Shown here one piece after another: positions 53,559 through 62,633 of a stretch of 64,000 nt of DNA. The translations under genes and the position numbers were made by a program. Under the pieces are notes generated by a model. That model worked only from the letters and a program-made list of their open reading frames with translations. It was not told where the DNA came from and did no database searches. This stretch comes from Pseudomonas fluorescens NCIMB 11764 (GTDB lineage: Bacteria > Pseudomonadota > Gammaproteobacteria > Pseudomonadales > Pseudomonadaceae), in the NCBI RefSeq assembly GCF_000293885.2, contig NZ_CP010945.1, positions 4,236,001-4,300,000 on the forward strand, written 5' to 3'. Numbering within the stretch: position 1 is the first letter of the stretch; each line of letters begins with the position of its first letter.

Positions 53559-56558
53559 ATGACCAGTTTCCAGCCTGCTACAAAAAGCCAGACCGGCCAC
53601 ATCGGCGCCCGTCAGACCCGTGTCGAGGACGCCGCATTGTTGCGCGGTCTCGGCTGCTATGCCGATGACGCTGCGATCCCTCCGGGAACGCTGCACGCGG
53701 CGATCATCCGTTCACCCCACGCTCATGCGCGGATCACCTCGGTGGACTTTTCCAAAGCGCTGCTGATGAAAGGCGTGCACGGCGTGCTGGTCGGCGAAGA
53801 CGTCAAACGCTGGGCGCTGCCGTTTCCGGTGGGTGTGCGTCAGCCGATGGAGCACTGGTGCGTCGCCGTGGACAAGGTGCGCTATGTCGGAGAGCCGGTG
53901 GCCGTGGTGATCGCCGAGAGCCGCTATCTGGCCGAGGACGCCATCGAAGGTGTGCGCGTTGAATACGAGCCGCTGCCCCCAATCATCGACCCGGAACTGG
54001 CCACCGCCGAACAGGCGCCGATCCTGCACGAAGCAGTCGGCAGCAACGTGGTCAACGAACGGCACTTTCGTTATGGCGAGCCCGAGCAAGCGTTCGAGCA
54101 GGCGCCGCACAAAGTCTCGCTCAAAGTGAAGTTTCCGCGCAGTTCCTGCACACCCATTGAATGTTATGTGGTGCTGGCTCAGTACGAGCGCGCCACCGGC
54201 ATTTATGACGTGCTGGCCAATTTTCAGGGCCCTTATGCGTTGCACACGGTCATGGCCAGGGCACTGAATGTGCCCGGTAACCGCTTGCGTTTACGCACAC
54301 CGAAAGATTCCGGCGGCAGCTTTGGCATCAAGCAAGGGGTTTTCCCTTACGTGGTGATGATGGGCCTGGCGTCACGCAAGGTCGGTGCACCGGTGAAGTG
54401 GGTCGAGGACCGTCTGGAACATCTTCAGGGGGCTTCTTCGGCGACCAATCGGGTGACCGAAATTGAAGCGGCGGTAGAAGCCGATGGCCGCATCACCGCA
54501 TTGCGTTATGACCAGATCGACGATTGTGGCGCCTACCTCCGAGCGCCCGAACCGGCGACGTTCTACCGCATGCACGGCAACCTGACGGGCGCCTACGCGA
54601 TCCGCCATTTACAAGTGCGCAACCGAGTGGTGCTGACCAATAAAACCCCTTCCGGCCTGAACCGCGGTTTCGGTGGCCCGCAGGTATATTTCGCGCTGGA
54701 GCGGCTGCTGCAACACATCGCCGTGCAGCTGAAGCTTGATCCGTTGGACGTGATCCGCCGCAACCTGGTGCCGGCCGATGCCTTCCCTTATCGCGCGGCC
54801 GCCGGTGCGTTGCTCGATTCCGGCAATTACCAGGCAGGCATTGCCTTGGCGGCGGCTGACGGTGGACTCGACGAGTTGCTCGAACGTCGTGATCAGGCGC
54901 GTGCCGAAGGCCGGATCTACGGCATCGGTTATGCCGCCGTCATCGAGCCTTCGATTTCCAACATGGGATACATCACCACCGCGATGACACCCGAAGAGCG
55001 GCGCAAGGCCGGTCCGAAAAACGGCGCTGTCGCCACCGCCACCATCAACGTCGGCCCATTGGGTGACGTCAGTGTGCACGTGTCCTCGGCACCGCAAGGG
55101 CAGGGCCATCAAACCACCGTGGCGCAGGTCGTCGCCGAAGTGCTTGGGGTTGCGCTAGAATCCATCGTGGTCAACGTCGAGCTGGACACTCAGAAGGACG
55201 CTTGGTCGATTGCCTCTGGCAACTATTCCAGCCGTTTCGCCGGAGCGGTGGCCGGTGCCGTCTACAAGGCAGCGCTGAAGATACGTGATCGCCTCGCCGC
55301 GATTGCCGCCGAGCAATTGCAGGCCAGTCCCGAAGATATTCGTTTCGCGGGCGGCAAGATTTTTGTGGTCAATGGTGGGGCGGTAGCGCCATTCCATCGG
55401 ATTGCCGGTGCGACCCATTGGTCGCCGGGCCTGCTGCCGGAAGGTGAAAGCGGCGGTCTGCGCGAAACCGCGTTCTGGAGCCCTCCGCAATTGGAGGCAC
55501 CGGACGATCAGGATCAGGTCAATAGCTCGCTGTGCTACGGCTTTGTCTTCGACATCTGTGGTCTGGAAATCGACCGCATGACCGGCGAGATCCACATCGA
55601 TCGCTACGTCACCTGCCATGACGCCGGCCGCCTGCTCAACCCGGCGCTGGTCGATGGCCAGATTCGGGGTGGCTTCACCCAGGGCCTCGGCGCGGCGCTG
55701 ATGGAAGAATTCGCCTATGGCGAGGACGGAAGCTTCCTCTCCGGGACCTTCGCCGATTATCTGGTGCCGACCGCACCGGAAGTGATCGAACCGATGATCC
55801 TGCACATGGAAACGCCATCGCCATTCACCCCGCTGGGCGCCAAGGGTGTGGGCGAGGGTAACAATATGAGCACGCCGGTATGCATCGCCAACGCGGTGGC
55901 CGACGCCCTCGGTCGCTCGGACATCCGTCTGCCACTGACGCCATCGAAAGTACGTACGCTCATCGGCATCGACGAGCCGCCACGGCCCGCCGGTATGGAG
56001 GCCGATGACAACCTCGACGCAGCACCTGCCGGTGGACCGGCATTGCGGGCCAACGACTCGGTGGTGATTCCTGCTTCGCCGCAACAGGTCTTCGATACCT
56101 TGCTCGACCCGCAGACGCTGGCGGCGATCATTCCCGGTTGTCACGACCTCGTGCTTGAAGGCGAAAACCGTTACCGCGCAGACGTCACCGTCGGCGTCGG
56201 CATGATCCGTGCGCGCTTCGAGGCCAAGGTCGCCCTGAGTGATCTGGACCCACCGCATTCATTGCGTCTGTCCGGTTCCGGCAGCAGCTCGATGGGGTCG
56301 GCCCAGGGTCAGGCCAAGGTGCGTTTCGTCGAACTGGAAAATGGCCACACACGTCTGGAATACCAATACCAGGTGGCGGTCAGCGGCAAAGTCGCCGCGG
56401 TCGGCGGCCGAATGTTGCAAGGGGCCTCGAAAGTGATCATCGGACAAATCTTTACTCGACTGTCGCAACGGGTCAGCGGCCAAGCCATCTCCACCGGCTG
56501 GTGGGCGCGACTGCGGGCCTCGCTTGGCGCGCTGTTTGGCAAGGGAGGTGCGCAATGA
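53559..56558 (+). CDS. Molybdenum hydroxylase large subunit (CoxL/XdhB-like) fused to a CoxG/SRPBCC domain
   Basis: A 999-residue protein. Residues 1 to about 800 form the molybdopterin-binding subunit of the xanthine dehydrogenase/CO dehydrogenase family (GQGHQTTVAQVVAEVLG, GLNRGFGGPQVYFALERLL, and the catalytic Glu in GAKGVGEGNN). From about 840 a CoxG-like SRPBCC domain follows (VVIPASPQQVFDTLLDPQTL, AAIIPGCHDLVLEGENRYRA). CoxG is normally a separate maturation protein; the fusion is notable. The CO dehydrogenase active-site loop with selanyl-Cys is not evident, so an organic substrate hydroxylase is more likely. It heads a three-subunit operon. Confidence 0.88.
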   Translation: MTSFQPATKSQTGHIGARQTRVEDAALLRGLGCYADDAAIPPGTLHAAIIRSPHAHARITSVDFSKALLMKGVHGVLVGEDVKRWALPFPVGVRQPMEHWCVAVDKVRYVGEPVAVVIAESRYLAEDAIEGVRVEYEPLPPIIDPELATAEQAPILHEAVGSNVVNERHFRYGEPEQAFEQAPHKVSLKVKFPRSSCTPIECYVVLAQYERATGIYDVLANFQGPYALHTVMARALNVPGNRLRLRTPKDSGGSFGIKQGVFPYVVMMGLASRKVGAPVKWVEDRLEHLQGASSATNRVTEIEAAVEADGRITALRYDQIDDCGAYLRAPEPATFYRMHGNLTGAYAIRHLQVRNRVVLTNKTPSGLNRGFGGPQVYFALERLLQHIAVQLKLDPLDVIRRNLVPADAFPYRAAAGALLDSGNYQAGIALAAADGGLDELLERRDQARAEGRIYGIGYAAVIEPSISNMGYITTAMTPEERRKAGPKNGAVATATINVGPLGDVSVHVSSAPQGQGHQTTVAQVVAEVLGVALESIVVNVELDTQKDAWSIASGNYSSRFAGAVAGAVYKAALKIRDRLAAIAAEQLQASPEDIRFAGGKIFVVNGGAVAPFHRIAGATHWSPGLLPEGESGGLRETAFWSPPQLEAPDDQDQVNSSLCYGFVFDICGLEIDRMTGEIHIDRYVTCHDAGRLLNPALVDGQIRGGFTQGLGAALMEEFAYGEDGSFLSGTFADYLVPTAPEVIEPMILHMETPSPFTPLGAKGVGEGNNMSTPVCIANAVADALGRSDIRLPLTPSKVRTLIGIDEPPRPAGMEADDNLDAAPAGGPALRANDSVVIPASPQQVFDTLLDPQTLAAIIPGCHDLVLEGENRYRADVTVGVGMIRARFEAKVALSDLDPPHSLRLSGSGSSSMGSAQGQAKVRFVELENGHTRLEYQYQVAVSGKVAAVGGRMLQGASKVIIGQIFTRLSQRVSGQAISTGWWARLRASLGALFGKGGAQ

Positions 56559-57361
56559 AACCGGCTGCTTTCGATTACGTTCGGGCTGACACCCGTCGTC
56601 AGGTGGTTGAGTTGCTCGCCGAGTACGGCCAGGAAGCTCGCATCATCGCCGGCGGTCAATCGCTGATGGCGGTGCTGAACATGCGCCTGGCTCAACCCAA
56701 GTTGCTGATCGACATCAATCATGTGACTGAGCTGGCCTATATCGAACTGCGCAAGGATTGTCTGGCGGTAGGCGCCGGGGTACGACAGGCGCAACTGCTG
56801 GCGCGTTCGACCCTGATGGACGAGGTGCCTTTATTGGCACTGGCGATGCCCTGGATCGGTCACTTCCAGACGCGTAATCGCGGCACAGTCTGCGGTTCGG
56901 TGGCTCATGCCGACCCGAGCGCCGAGTTGCCGCTGTGCCTGGTGACGCTGGGCGGCGAGATCGTTCTCGAGTCGAAAAAAGGCAAGCGCATCGTCAAGGC
57001 TGCCGATTTCTTCCAAGGCATTCTCACCACCGACAAGCGTGCGGATGAACTGGTCGTCGAGGTGCGTTTTCCGCTCAAGCGCGAAGGCATCACCTATCGC
57101 TTCCGCGAAATCGCCATGCGCCACGGCGACTTCGCGATTGTCTCCCTGGCCGCGGCCATCGGCGCGGATCAGGTCGAGCTTGGCATCGGCGGGGTCGCCG
57201 ACCGTCCACAACGTCGCAGCCTGCCTCGTGGTGCCGCGCTGCCGGACGCGCTCAATCAAACCGCCTGGTCGCTCGATGCACAAGACGACGTGCAGGCCAG
57301 CGCTGCCTATCGCCGCCAACTTATTCGCGAGCTGGGCCATCAGCTGATTGAAGGAGTCTGA
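56555..57361 (+). CDS. Molybdenum hydroxylase FAD subunit (CoxM-like)
   Basis: A 268-residue FAD-binding subunit with FDYVRADTRRQVVELLAEYG, the flavin-binding ARIIAGGQSLMAVLNMRLA, and HFQTRNRGTVCGSVAHADPS. It passes electrons from the 2Fe-2S subunit to its acceptor. The ATG overlaps the large-subunit stop (ATGA), with an AAGGGAGG ribosome site inside that gene. The next subunit begins two bases after its stop, giving tight coupling. Confidence 0.93.
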   Translation: MKPAAFDYVRADTRRQVVELLAEYGQEARIIAGGQSLMAVLNMRLAQPKLLIDINHVTELAYIELRKDCLAVGAGVRQAQLLARSTLMDEVPLLALAMPWIGHFQTRNRGTVCGSVAHADPSAELPLCLVTLGGEIVLESKKGKRIVKAADFFQGILTTDKRADELVVEVRFPLKREGITYRFREIAMRHGDFAIVSLAAAIGADQVELGIGGVADRPQRRSLPRGAALPDALNQTAWSLDAQDDVQASAAYRRQLIRELGHQLIEGV

Positions 57362-57363
57362 AC

Positions 57364-57864
57364 ATGCGTGTAACTGCCGACCAAACCTTTCCGATTCGCC
57401 TGGAACTCAATGGCCGCTCCCGCGAAGCCCTGGCTGAACCGCGGACCCAACTTTGCGACTTTCTGCGCCACGACCTCGGTGCCACCGGTGTCCATGTCGG
57501 ATGCGAACACGGTGTCTGCGGTGCCTGCACGGTGCTGGTGGACGGAGTCGCCATGCGTTCCTGCCTGATGCTCGCGGTACAGGGGCACGAGCGACGTATC
57601 GAGACCGTCGAGTCCCTGGCCGACGACGACACACTAAGCGACCTGCAACAAGCCTTTCGCCGTCATCACGCCTTGCAGTGCGGCTTTTGCACTGCGGGCA
57701 TTCTCATGTCCTGCGTGGATTTCCTCGAACGGGTACCCAGCCCGGACGAGACCCAGGTACGCGACATGCTTTCGGGGCATCTATGTCGCTGCACGGGTTA
57801 CACCGGCATCGTTCAGGCCGTGCTCGAAGTCGCTGCCCAGCGCCAAACGAACAAAGGGGTATAA
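57364..57864 (+). CDS. Molybdenum hydroxylase 2Fe-2S subunit (CoxS-like)
   Basis: A 166-residue protein with a plant-type ferredoxin cluster (GCEHGVCGACTVLVDG plus the later SC of RSCLML) and a helical cluster-binding domain (LQCGFCTAGILMSC and HLCRCTGYTGIVQAV). Both cluster motifs are complete. It links the Mo site and FAD subunit in the heterotrimer. GAAGGAG before the ATG serves as ribosome site. Confidence 0.95.
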   Translation: MRVTADQTFPIRLELNGRSREALAEPRTQLCDFLRHDLGATGVHVGCEHGVCGACTVLVDGVAMRSCLMLAVQGHERRIETVESLADDDTLSDLQQAFRRHHALQCGFCTAGILMSCVDFLERVPSPDETQVRDMLSGHLCRCTGYTGIVQAVLEVAAQRQTNKGV

Positions 57865-57869
57865 CAAAA

Positions 57870-59408
57870 ATGTTCGATCTCGGACGCAGTTTCCTCGCTG
57901 CCGTTGAACGCCGCCCGCACGCCGTGGCGGTCAGTGACGGTGCGTTGAAGAAAACCTATGAAGAATGGTTCGTCGATATCCAGAGTGCCGCCTGGGGCTT
58001 GCAATGCCTTGGGCTGCAACGCGGTGATCGACTGCTGGTAGTGATGCAAAACCGCTGGCAGATGGCAACCCTGCATTGGGCGTGTCAGTTTGCGGGCATC
58101 GTCATGACCCCGTTGAACTGGCGTTCGACTGCCGAGGAACTGGGCTACTGCATCGAAGACGCGCAAATCCGTGCAGTGGCTTACGACGACGCGACCGTGA
58201 CCGCCGTGGCCGGTTGCAGCGCCGCCACAAGGCTGCCACGGATCGCCACCGGTCTGCGTGCTGCCAACACCGACCTGAGTTTCGAGGAACTGTGTTCGCA
58301 GACCCCCTCCGGCATCATTTTGCAGGCCGACGCCGAAGATTTTTCACTGTTGCTGTACACCTCCGGAACCACCAGCAAGCCCAAAGGCGTACCGCGTCGG
58401 CACCGTAGTGAACGCGCCGCGGCGGTTGCCCACGTAGCGCAAAACCTCTACCGCCAGGGCGAGTGCACGCTGGGTGTCATGCCGCTTTACCACACCATGG
58501 GCGTGCGTTCGTTGCTGTCCATGGCGCTGATCGACGGACATTTTGTCTGTGTGCCGAAGTTCGATGTGGAGGCCACGCTGCAGGCCATCGAGCGGGAAAA
58601 GGTCAGCAACTTGTACCTGGTGCCGACGCTCTACCACATGCTCATCGAACACCCGGCCTTTGCCCGCGAGCGAGTCGCCAGTGTGGAGAAAATCGGCTTT
58701 GCCGGTGCACCGATGAGCGACGGTTTGATGCGTCGCGTCGAGCAGGCGTTCCAGCCGCAATTGTTCGTCAATCATTACGGCAGCTCGGAGATCTACACCT
58801 TCACCATCGACCAGCAAGCCAGCCGCAAACCCGGTTCGTCAGGGCGCAGTGCAATGAACCAGCGCGTGCGCGTGGTGCCGATCGATGCTGAAACGGTGGA
58901 TGTGCAGGTCAACCCAATGGAGGAGGGCCAGATCATCGCCGACCTGGCGAGTGACGAGGCGTTCGAAGGCTACCTCAATCGCCCCGAAGCGAACGCCAAG
59001 GCATTGCGTGACGGGTGGTATTTCACCGGGGACATCGGCTACTTCGATCTGGAAGGCGATCTGTTCGTCACGGGTCGTGTCGATGACTTGATCATCACCG
59101 GCGGCGAAAACGTCAGCCCGGCGGAAATTGAAAACATGCTGTCGCTGCACCCGGCAGTGGAAGAAGTGGTGGTGGTCGGTCTGCCCGACGAGCAGTGGGG
59201 CAAGATCATTGCCGCGTTTATCAAGCTGCGCGCCGAAGTCTCGGAATGCGACCTCGATGCCCATTGCATCGCTTCGGGCCTGGCGAAATTCAAGCGGCCA
59301 CGGCGTTACCACTTCATCGATCAGATTCCCAAATCTCCAGTGGGCAAGGTGCTGCGGCGCGTGCTGCTGGCCGAATTTCAGGAACAGGCCTTGAAGGCCA
59401 TCAGCTAA
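57870..59408 (+). CDS. Acyl-CoA ligase (AMP-dependent synthetase family)
   Basis: A 512-residue ANL-family enzyme. ATP-binding LLLYTSGTTSKPKGVPRRH, acyl pocket/adenylation motifs VNHYGSSEIYTF and WYFTGDIGYFDLEGDLF, hinge VDDLIITGGENVSPAEIE, and the C-terminal catalytic Lys in IPKSPVGKVLRR. It activates a carboxylic acid to its CoA thioester. The start at 57870, five bases after the 2Fe-2S gene, fits the family N-terminus. With the molybdo-hydroxylase and an enoyl-CoA hydratase it suggests a CoA-dependent pathway for an aromatic or alicyclic acid; the substrate is unknown. Confidence 0.9.
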   Translation: MFDLGRSFLAAVERRPHAVAVSDGALKKTYEEWFVDIQSAAWGLQCLGLQRGDRLLVVMQNRWQMATLHWACQFAGIVMTPLNWRSTAEELGYCIEDAQIRAVAYDDATVTAVAGCSAATRLPRIATGLRAANTDLSFEELCSQTPSGIILQADAEDFSLLLYTSGTTSKPKGVPRRHRSERAAAVAHVAQNLYRQGECTLGVMPLYHTMGVRSLLSMALIDGHFVCVPKFDVEATLQAIEREKVSNLYLVPTLYHMLIEHPAFARERVASVEKIGFAGAPMSDGLMRRVEQAFQPQLFVNHYGSSEIYTFTIDQQASRKPGSSGRSAMNQRVRVVPIDAETVDVQVNPMEEGQIIADLASDEAFEGYLNRPEANAKALRDGWYFTGDIGYFDLEGDLFVTGRVDDLIITGGENVSPAEIENMLSLHPAVEEVVVVGLPDEQWGKIIAAFIKLRAEVSECDLDAHCIASGLAKFKRPRRYHFIDQIPKSPVGKVLRRVLLAEFQEQALKAIS

Positions 59409-59427
59409 TCATCCAGAGGACACTCCC

Positions 59428-60231
59428 ATGCAACAACAAGCGATCCAGCAATTTCTCGACACGCAGTTCGATGGCTTCCAGGTTGAAGTCGATGCGTCCC
59501 GCGAGCGCGCTGACATCATCCTCAACCGGGCGCCGTTGAACGTTATTTCCATGGGCCAGCGCGATCAACTGCGCCTGGTCTTCGAAGCCCTCGATGCACA
59601 CAAAGACGTGCGCGTCATCGTGCTGCGCTCGGTGGGTGAACACTTCTCCAGCGGCGGTGACATCAAGGGCTTCCTCGAAGCGTCGCCGGAGCACGTTTCG
59701 AAGCTGGCCTGGAACGTTGCGGCACCGGCACGTTGCGAAAAACCGGTGATCGTTGCCAACCGTGGTTACACCTTCGGCGTCGGTTTCGAGCTGTCCCTGG
59801 CCTGCGATTTCCGCATTGCTTCGCAAACCACTCGCTACGCCTTGCCTGAGCAGAACCTCGGTCAGATCCCGGGCTCGGGTGGCTCTGCGCGCCTGCAGAA
59901 AATCATCGGCATCACCCGCACCAAACACATGGTAATGCGCGCCAAACGCATCACCGGCGACCAGGCCTACGCCTGGGGTATCGCAACCGAGGTCGTGCCG
60001 GATACCGAACTGGAAAGCACCGTCGACGCGTTGGTCGATGAACTGCGGCGCTTCTCGCCGTTGGCTCAGCGCACGGCGAAAAAACTGATCAACGACAACG
60101 AAGATGCGCCGCTGACCGTCGCGATCGAAATGGAAGGTCACTGCTATAGCCGTTTGCGTAGCTCCAAGGACTTCAAGGAAGGCGTTGAAGCGTTTCACAG
60201 CAAGCGTACGGCCGTGTTTATCGGCGAGTAA
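59428..60231 (+). CDS. Enoyl-CoA hydratase/isomerase family protein
   Basis: A 267-residue crotonase-fold enzyme. Oxyanion-hole regions HFSSGGDIKGFLEASPE and NRGYTFGVGFELSLACDFRI; active-site helix ALPEQNLGQIPGSGGSARLQ. One position usually Glu is altered around PGSGG, so the exact reaction (hydration, isomerisation or ring opening) cannot be given. It follows the ligase by 19 bases and should act on its CoA product. Confidence 0.9.
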   Translation: MQQQAIQQFLDTQFDGFQVEVDASRERADIILNRAPLNVISMGQRDQLRLVFEALDAHKDVRVIVLRSVGEHFSSGGDIKGFLEASPEHVSKLAWNVAAPARCEKPVIVANRGYTFGVGFELSLACDFRIASQTTRYALPEQNLGQIPGSGGSARLQKIIGITRTKHMVMRAKRITGDQAYAWGIATEVVPDTELESTVDALVDELRRFSPLAQRTAKKLINDNEDAPLTVAIEMEGHCYSRLRSSKDFKEGVEAFHSKRTAVFIGE

Positions 60232-60412
60232 ATCGTACTGGCGAGCGGGCCCGGGAGTATGTTGGTAACAGCGTACGCCTTACGGAGCAGGGCCTGCCGC
60301 CCCTTCAATGCAACTGAAAGGGCACATCAAGGTTTCACCGCTGACCTGCTGATTACTCGCAACCCGTGCACCGGGATGCAGAACGTTCGATCACCGTTTG
60401 TGTGAGGCAACC

Positions 60413-61765
60413 ATGACTACGACAACAACAATAACTGCATCACCCTCCAGCGCCGCTAGCGATACACCACAGATTCCACCGGGCAAGGCCTTGCTCGCGG
60501 CATTTGCCTCGACATTCGGCTGGGCGCTGGATTTGTTTGACCTGTTCATTCTGCTCTATGTGGCGCCGATCATCGGCCGCCTGTTCTTCCCCTCGGACAC
60601 CCCGACACTGTCGTTGGCCGCCGTCTATGCGTCGTTCGCCGTGGCCTTGCTGGTGCGTCCGCTGGGCTCGGCGATCTTCGGTGCGTATGCCGACAAACAC
60701 GGTCGCAAGCGTGCGTTGATGGTGTCGATGGTCGGCGTCGGTATTTCAACGGCACTGTTTGGCGCGTTGCCGACCATTCATCAGGTCGGCATATTGGCCC
60801 CGATACTGTTTTTGGTCTTGCGGGTGATTCAGGGCATTTTCGTGGGCGGCATCGTTGCCTCCACTCACACCATCGGCACCGAATCCATCTCGCCGCGCTA
60901 TCGCGGCTTGATGTCCGGGTTGATCGGTGGTGCCGGCGCCGGCATGGGCGCGCTGTTGGCGTCATTCACTTATCTGGTGTTGTCGGAGATCTTTCCCGGG
61001 GAAGAATTTGACGTCTGGGGCTGGCGCTTCATGTTCTTCTGCGGCCTGCTCAGCACGGTTTTCGGCCTGGTGATGTTCCGTTACCTGGAAGAAACCCCGG
61101 TCTGGCAGCAACTGCAACAAGCCCGCAAAACCAAGGGGCCGGCGGTGGTGGTCGTGTCGCCACTCAAGCGTCTGTTCGGTCGTGAGTACCGCGCCGTGAT
61201 GCTGGTCAATCTGCTGATTACGTTTGGCGGCGGTGCCACGTATTACCTGGCCTGCGGTTATCTGCCGACATTGCTCAACGTGGTCGCCAAAGTGCCCCAT
61301 ACGCAGACTTCGCAGATGCTCATGTACGGGTCGGTGGCGACCATTGTCGGAGCACTGGCCTTCGGTTACCTGAGTGACCTGATCGGTCGCAAGAAGACCT
61401 TCATGCTGCTGGGTGTGATCAACCTGGTGGGCCTGCCCATGATGTTCCTTGGGGTCGCCGAGCCGGGTTCGCTGACCCGCACTGCGCTGTATTGCATGGG
61501 CATAGGCTTCATGGGCGGGGCGATCATCGCGCCTATTCTGATCTTCCTCAACGAACGCTTTGCCACCGAGCTGCGAGCCAGCGGCACCGGATTGTCCTGG
61601 AACATCGGTTTCGCCCTCGGCGGAACCATGCCGACCTTTGTGTCTCTGGTCAGCAGCAGCCCCGCGCAGATCCCCATGGTACTGGCGTTTTTCGCCGTCG
61701 GTCTGTCTGTGATCTACCTGATTGGCAGTGTGGTGATTCCAGAAACCCAAGGCAATTTCAAATAA
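60413..61765 (+). CDS. MFS transporter, metabolite:proton symporter type
   Basis: A 450-residue twelve-helix permease: AFASTFGWALDLFDLFILLY, the MFS motif A AYADKHGRKRALM between helices 2 and 3, and a repeat in GYLSDLIGRKKTF. It resembles carboxylate/aromatic-acid symporters. GAGG lies just before the ATG at 60413. It lies about 180 bases after the hydratase and probably imports the pathway substrate. Its 3' end overlaps the convergent hydrolase by eight bases. Confidence 0.88.
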   Translation: MTTTTTITASPSSAASDTPQIPPGKALLAAFASTFGWALDLFDLFILLYVAPIIGRLFFPSDTPTLSLAAVYASFAVALLVRPLGSAIFGAYADKHGRKRALMVSMVGVGISTALFGALPTIHQVGILAPILFLVLRVIQGIFVGGIVASTHTIGTESISPRYRGLMSGLIGGAGAGMGALLASFTYLVLSEIFPGEEFDVWGWRFMFFCGLLSTVFGLVMFRYLEETPVWQQLQQARKTKGPAVVVVSPLKRLFGREYRAVMLVNLLITFGGGATYYLACGYLPTLLNVVAKVPHTQTSQMLMYGSVATIVGALAFGYLSDLIGRKKTFMLLGVINLVGLPMMFLGVAEPGSLTRTALYCMGIGFMGGAIIAPILIFLNERFATELRASGTGLSWNIGFALGGTMPTFVSLVSSSPAQIPMVLAFFAVGLSVIYLIGSVVIPETQGNFK

Positions 61766-62543
61766 AGGCGGGGAGGTGCTCCAGGAATTCGCAGATCAGC
61801 TGCAAGGTCTGCTCGGGCGCTTCGGTCTGGGGAAAGTGCCGACAGTTATCCAGCAACACACAGCGGCACGGCCCAGGCACCTGCCGCTGGATGACCACCA
61901 GTTGTTCGGGCGTGGCGTAGTGGTCTTCGCGACCCTGAATGACCAGCAGCGGCTTTTCGATATAGGCCAACTGCGCTTCAAGATCGTCCAGGGAAAAATC
62001 CGGGTGCAACCAGCTGTCGCTCCAGCCGTGAAAAGCGCCGTCGACATTGACCCCATGGTGGCGTGCCAGGCGTTCGCGCAATTCGCCCTGATGCCAAACA
62101 TCAGTGGTATGGCGAATGCCATCGAGGCTCTCGGTCTCGACAATCACGTGAGGCGCCAATGCAATGCTGCCCAACACGCGCGGATCGTTGGCGGCGGCAT
62201 AGGCGAGGACGATGGATGCGCCGTCACTGTGACCGAGCAAGACCACTTGCGGCAGTTGCAAGGCATCGAGCAGCTGCCGCAGTTCACGAGGGCCGTCGCT
62301 GCTCAGGTAGTTCAGCGGACGCGGCAGGGTTACCGGGCTCGATTGCCCATAACCCTGACGGCTGTAAGTGACTACACCGTAACCGCTAGCCTGGGCCAGG
62401 CGCTGGGGGAAGTCTTTCCATTGATCGGCGCTGCCGAGGCCTTCGTGCAACAGCACAAGCGTCGGTCGCGATGGGTCAGCCGCAGGAATTTGGCGATATT
62501 CCAGGCGCAGCGGCCCAAGTTGCAGAAATTGTTGTGGCGACAT
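61758..62543 (-). CDS. Alpha/beta hydrolase
   Basis: A 261-residue hydrolase with the full triad: nucleophile elbow GHSDGASI, Asp in QGREDHYATPEQ, His in DNCRHFPQTEA, and the oxyanion HEGLGSADQW stretch. Family members are esterases, C-C hydrolases or lactonases. It is the only minus-strand gene in the cluster, convergent with the MFS gene and divergent from XdhC, and it may still serve the pathway. No signal peptide, so cytoplasmic. Confidence 0.88.
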   Translation of the reverse strand: MSPQQFLQLGPLRLEYRQIPAADPSRPTLVLLHEGLGSADQWKDFPQRLAQASGYGVVTYSRQGYGQSSPVTLPRPLNYLSSDGPRELRQLLDALQLPQVVLLGHSDGASIVLAYAAANDPRVLGSIALAPHVIVETESLDGIRHTTDVWHQGELRERLARHHGVNVDGAFHGWSDSWLHPDFSLDDLEAQLAYIEKPLLVIQGREDHYATPEQLVVIQRQVPGPCRCVLLDNCRHFPQTEAPEQTLQLICEFLEHLPAFI

Positions 62544-62633
62544 GTTGAATCAACGATTGAACAAGGTTGCTCGCAGGTTACCGTAAACGTAACCCTGCAT
62601 GCAGCACCACGCTTTGCTTGAGGTACAGAAAAC

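Noticed and set aside
55155..56258. Long open frame antisense to the molybdo-hydroxylase large subunit
   Set aside because: Pure shadow of a high-G+C gene, with His/Arg-rich low-complexity translation.
57453..57869. N-terminal extension of the acyl-CoA ligase
   Set aside because: The upstream part is an out-of-frame reading of the 2Fe-2S subunit gene; the family N-terminus starts at 57870.
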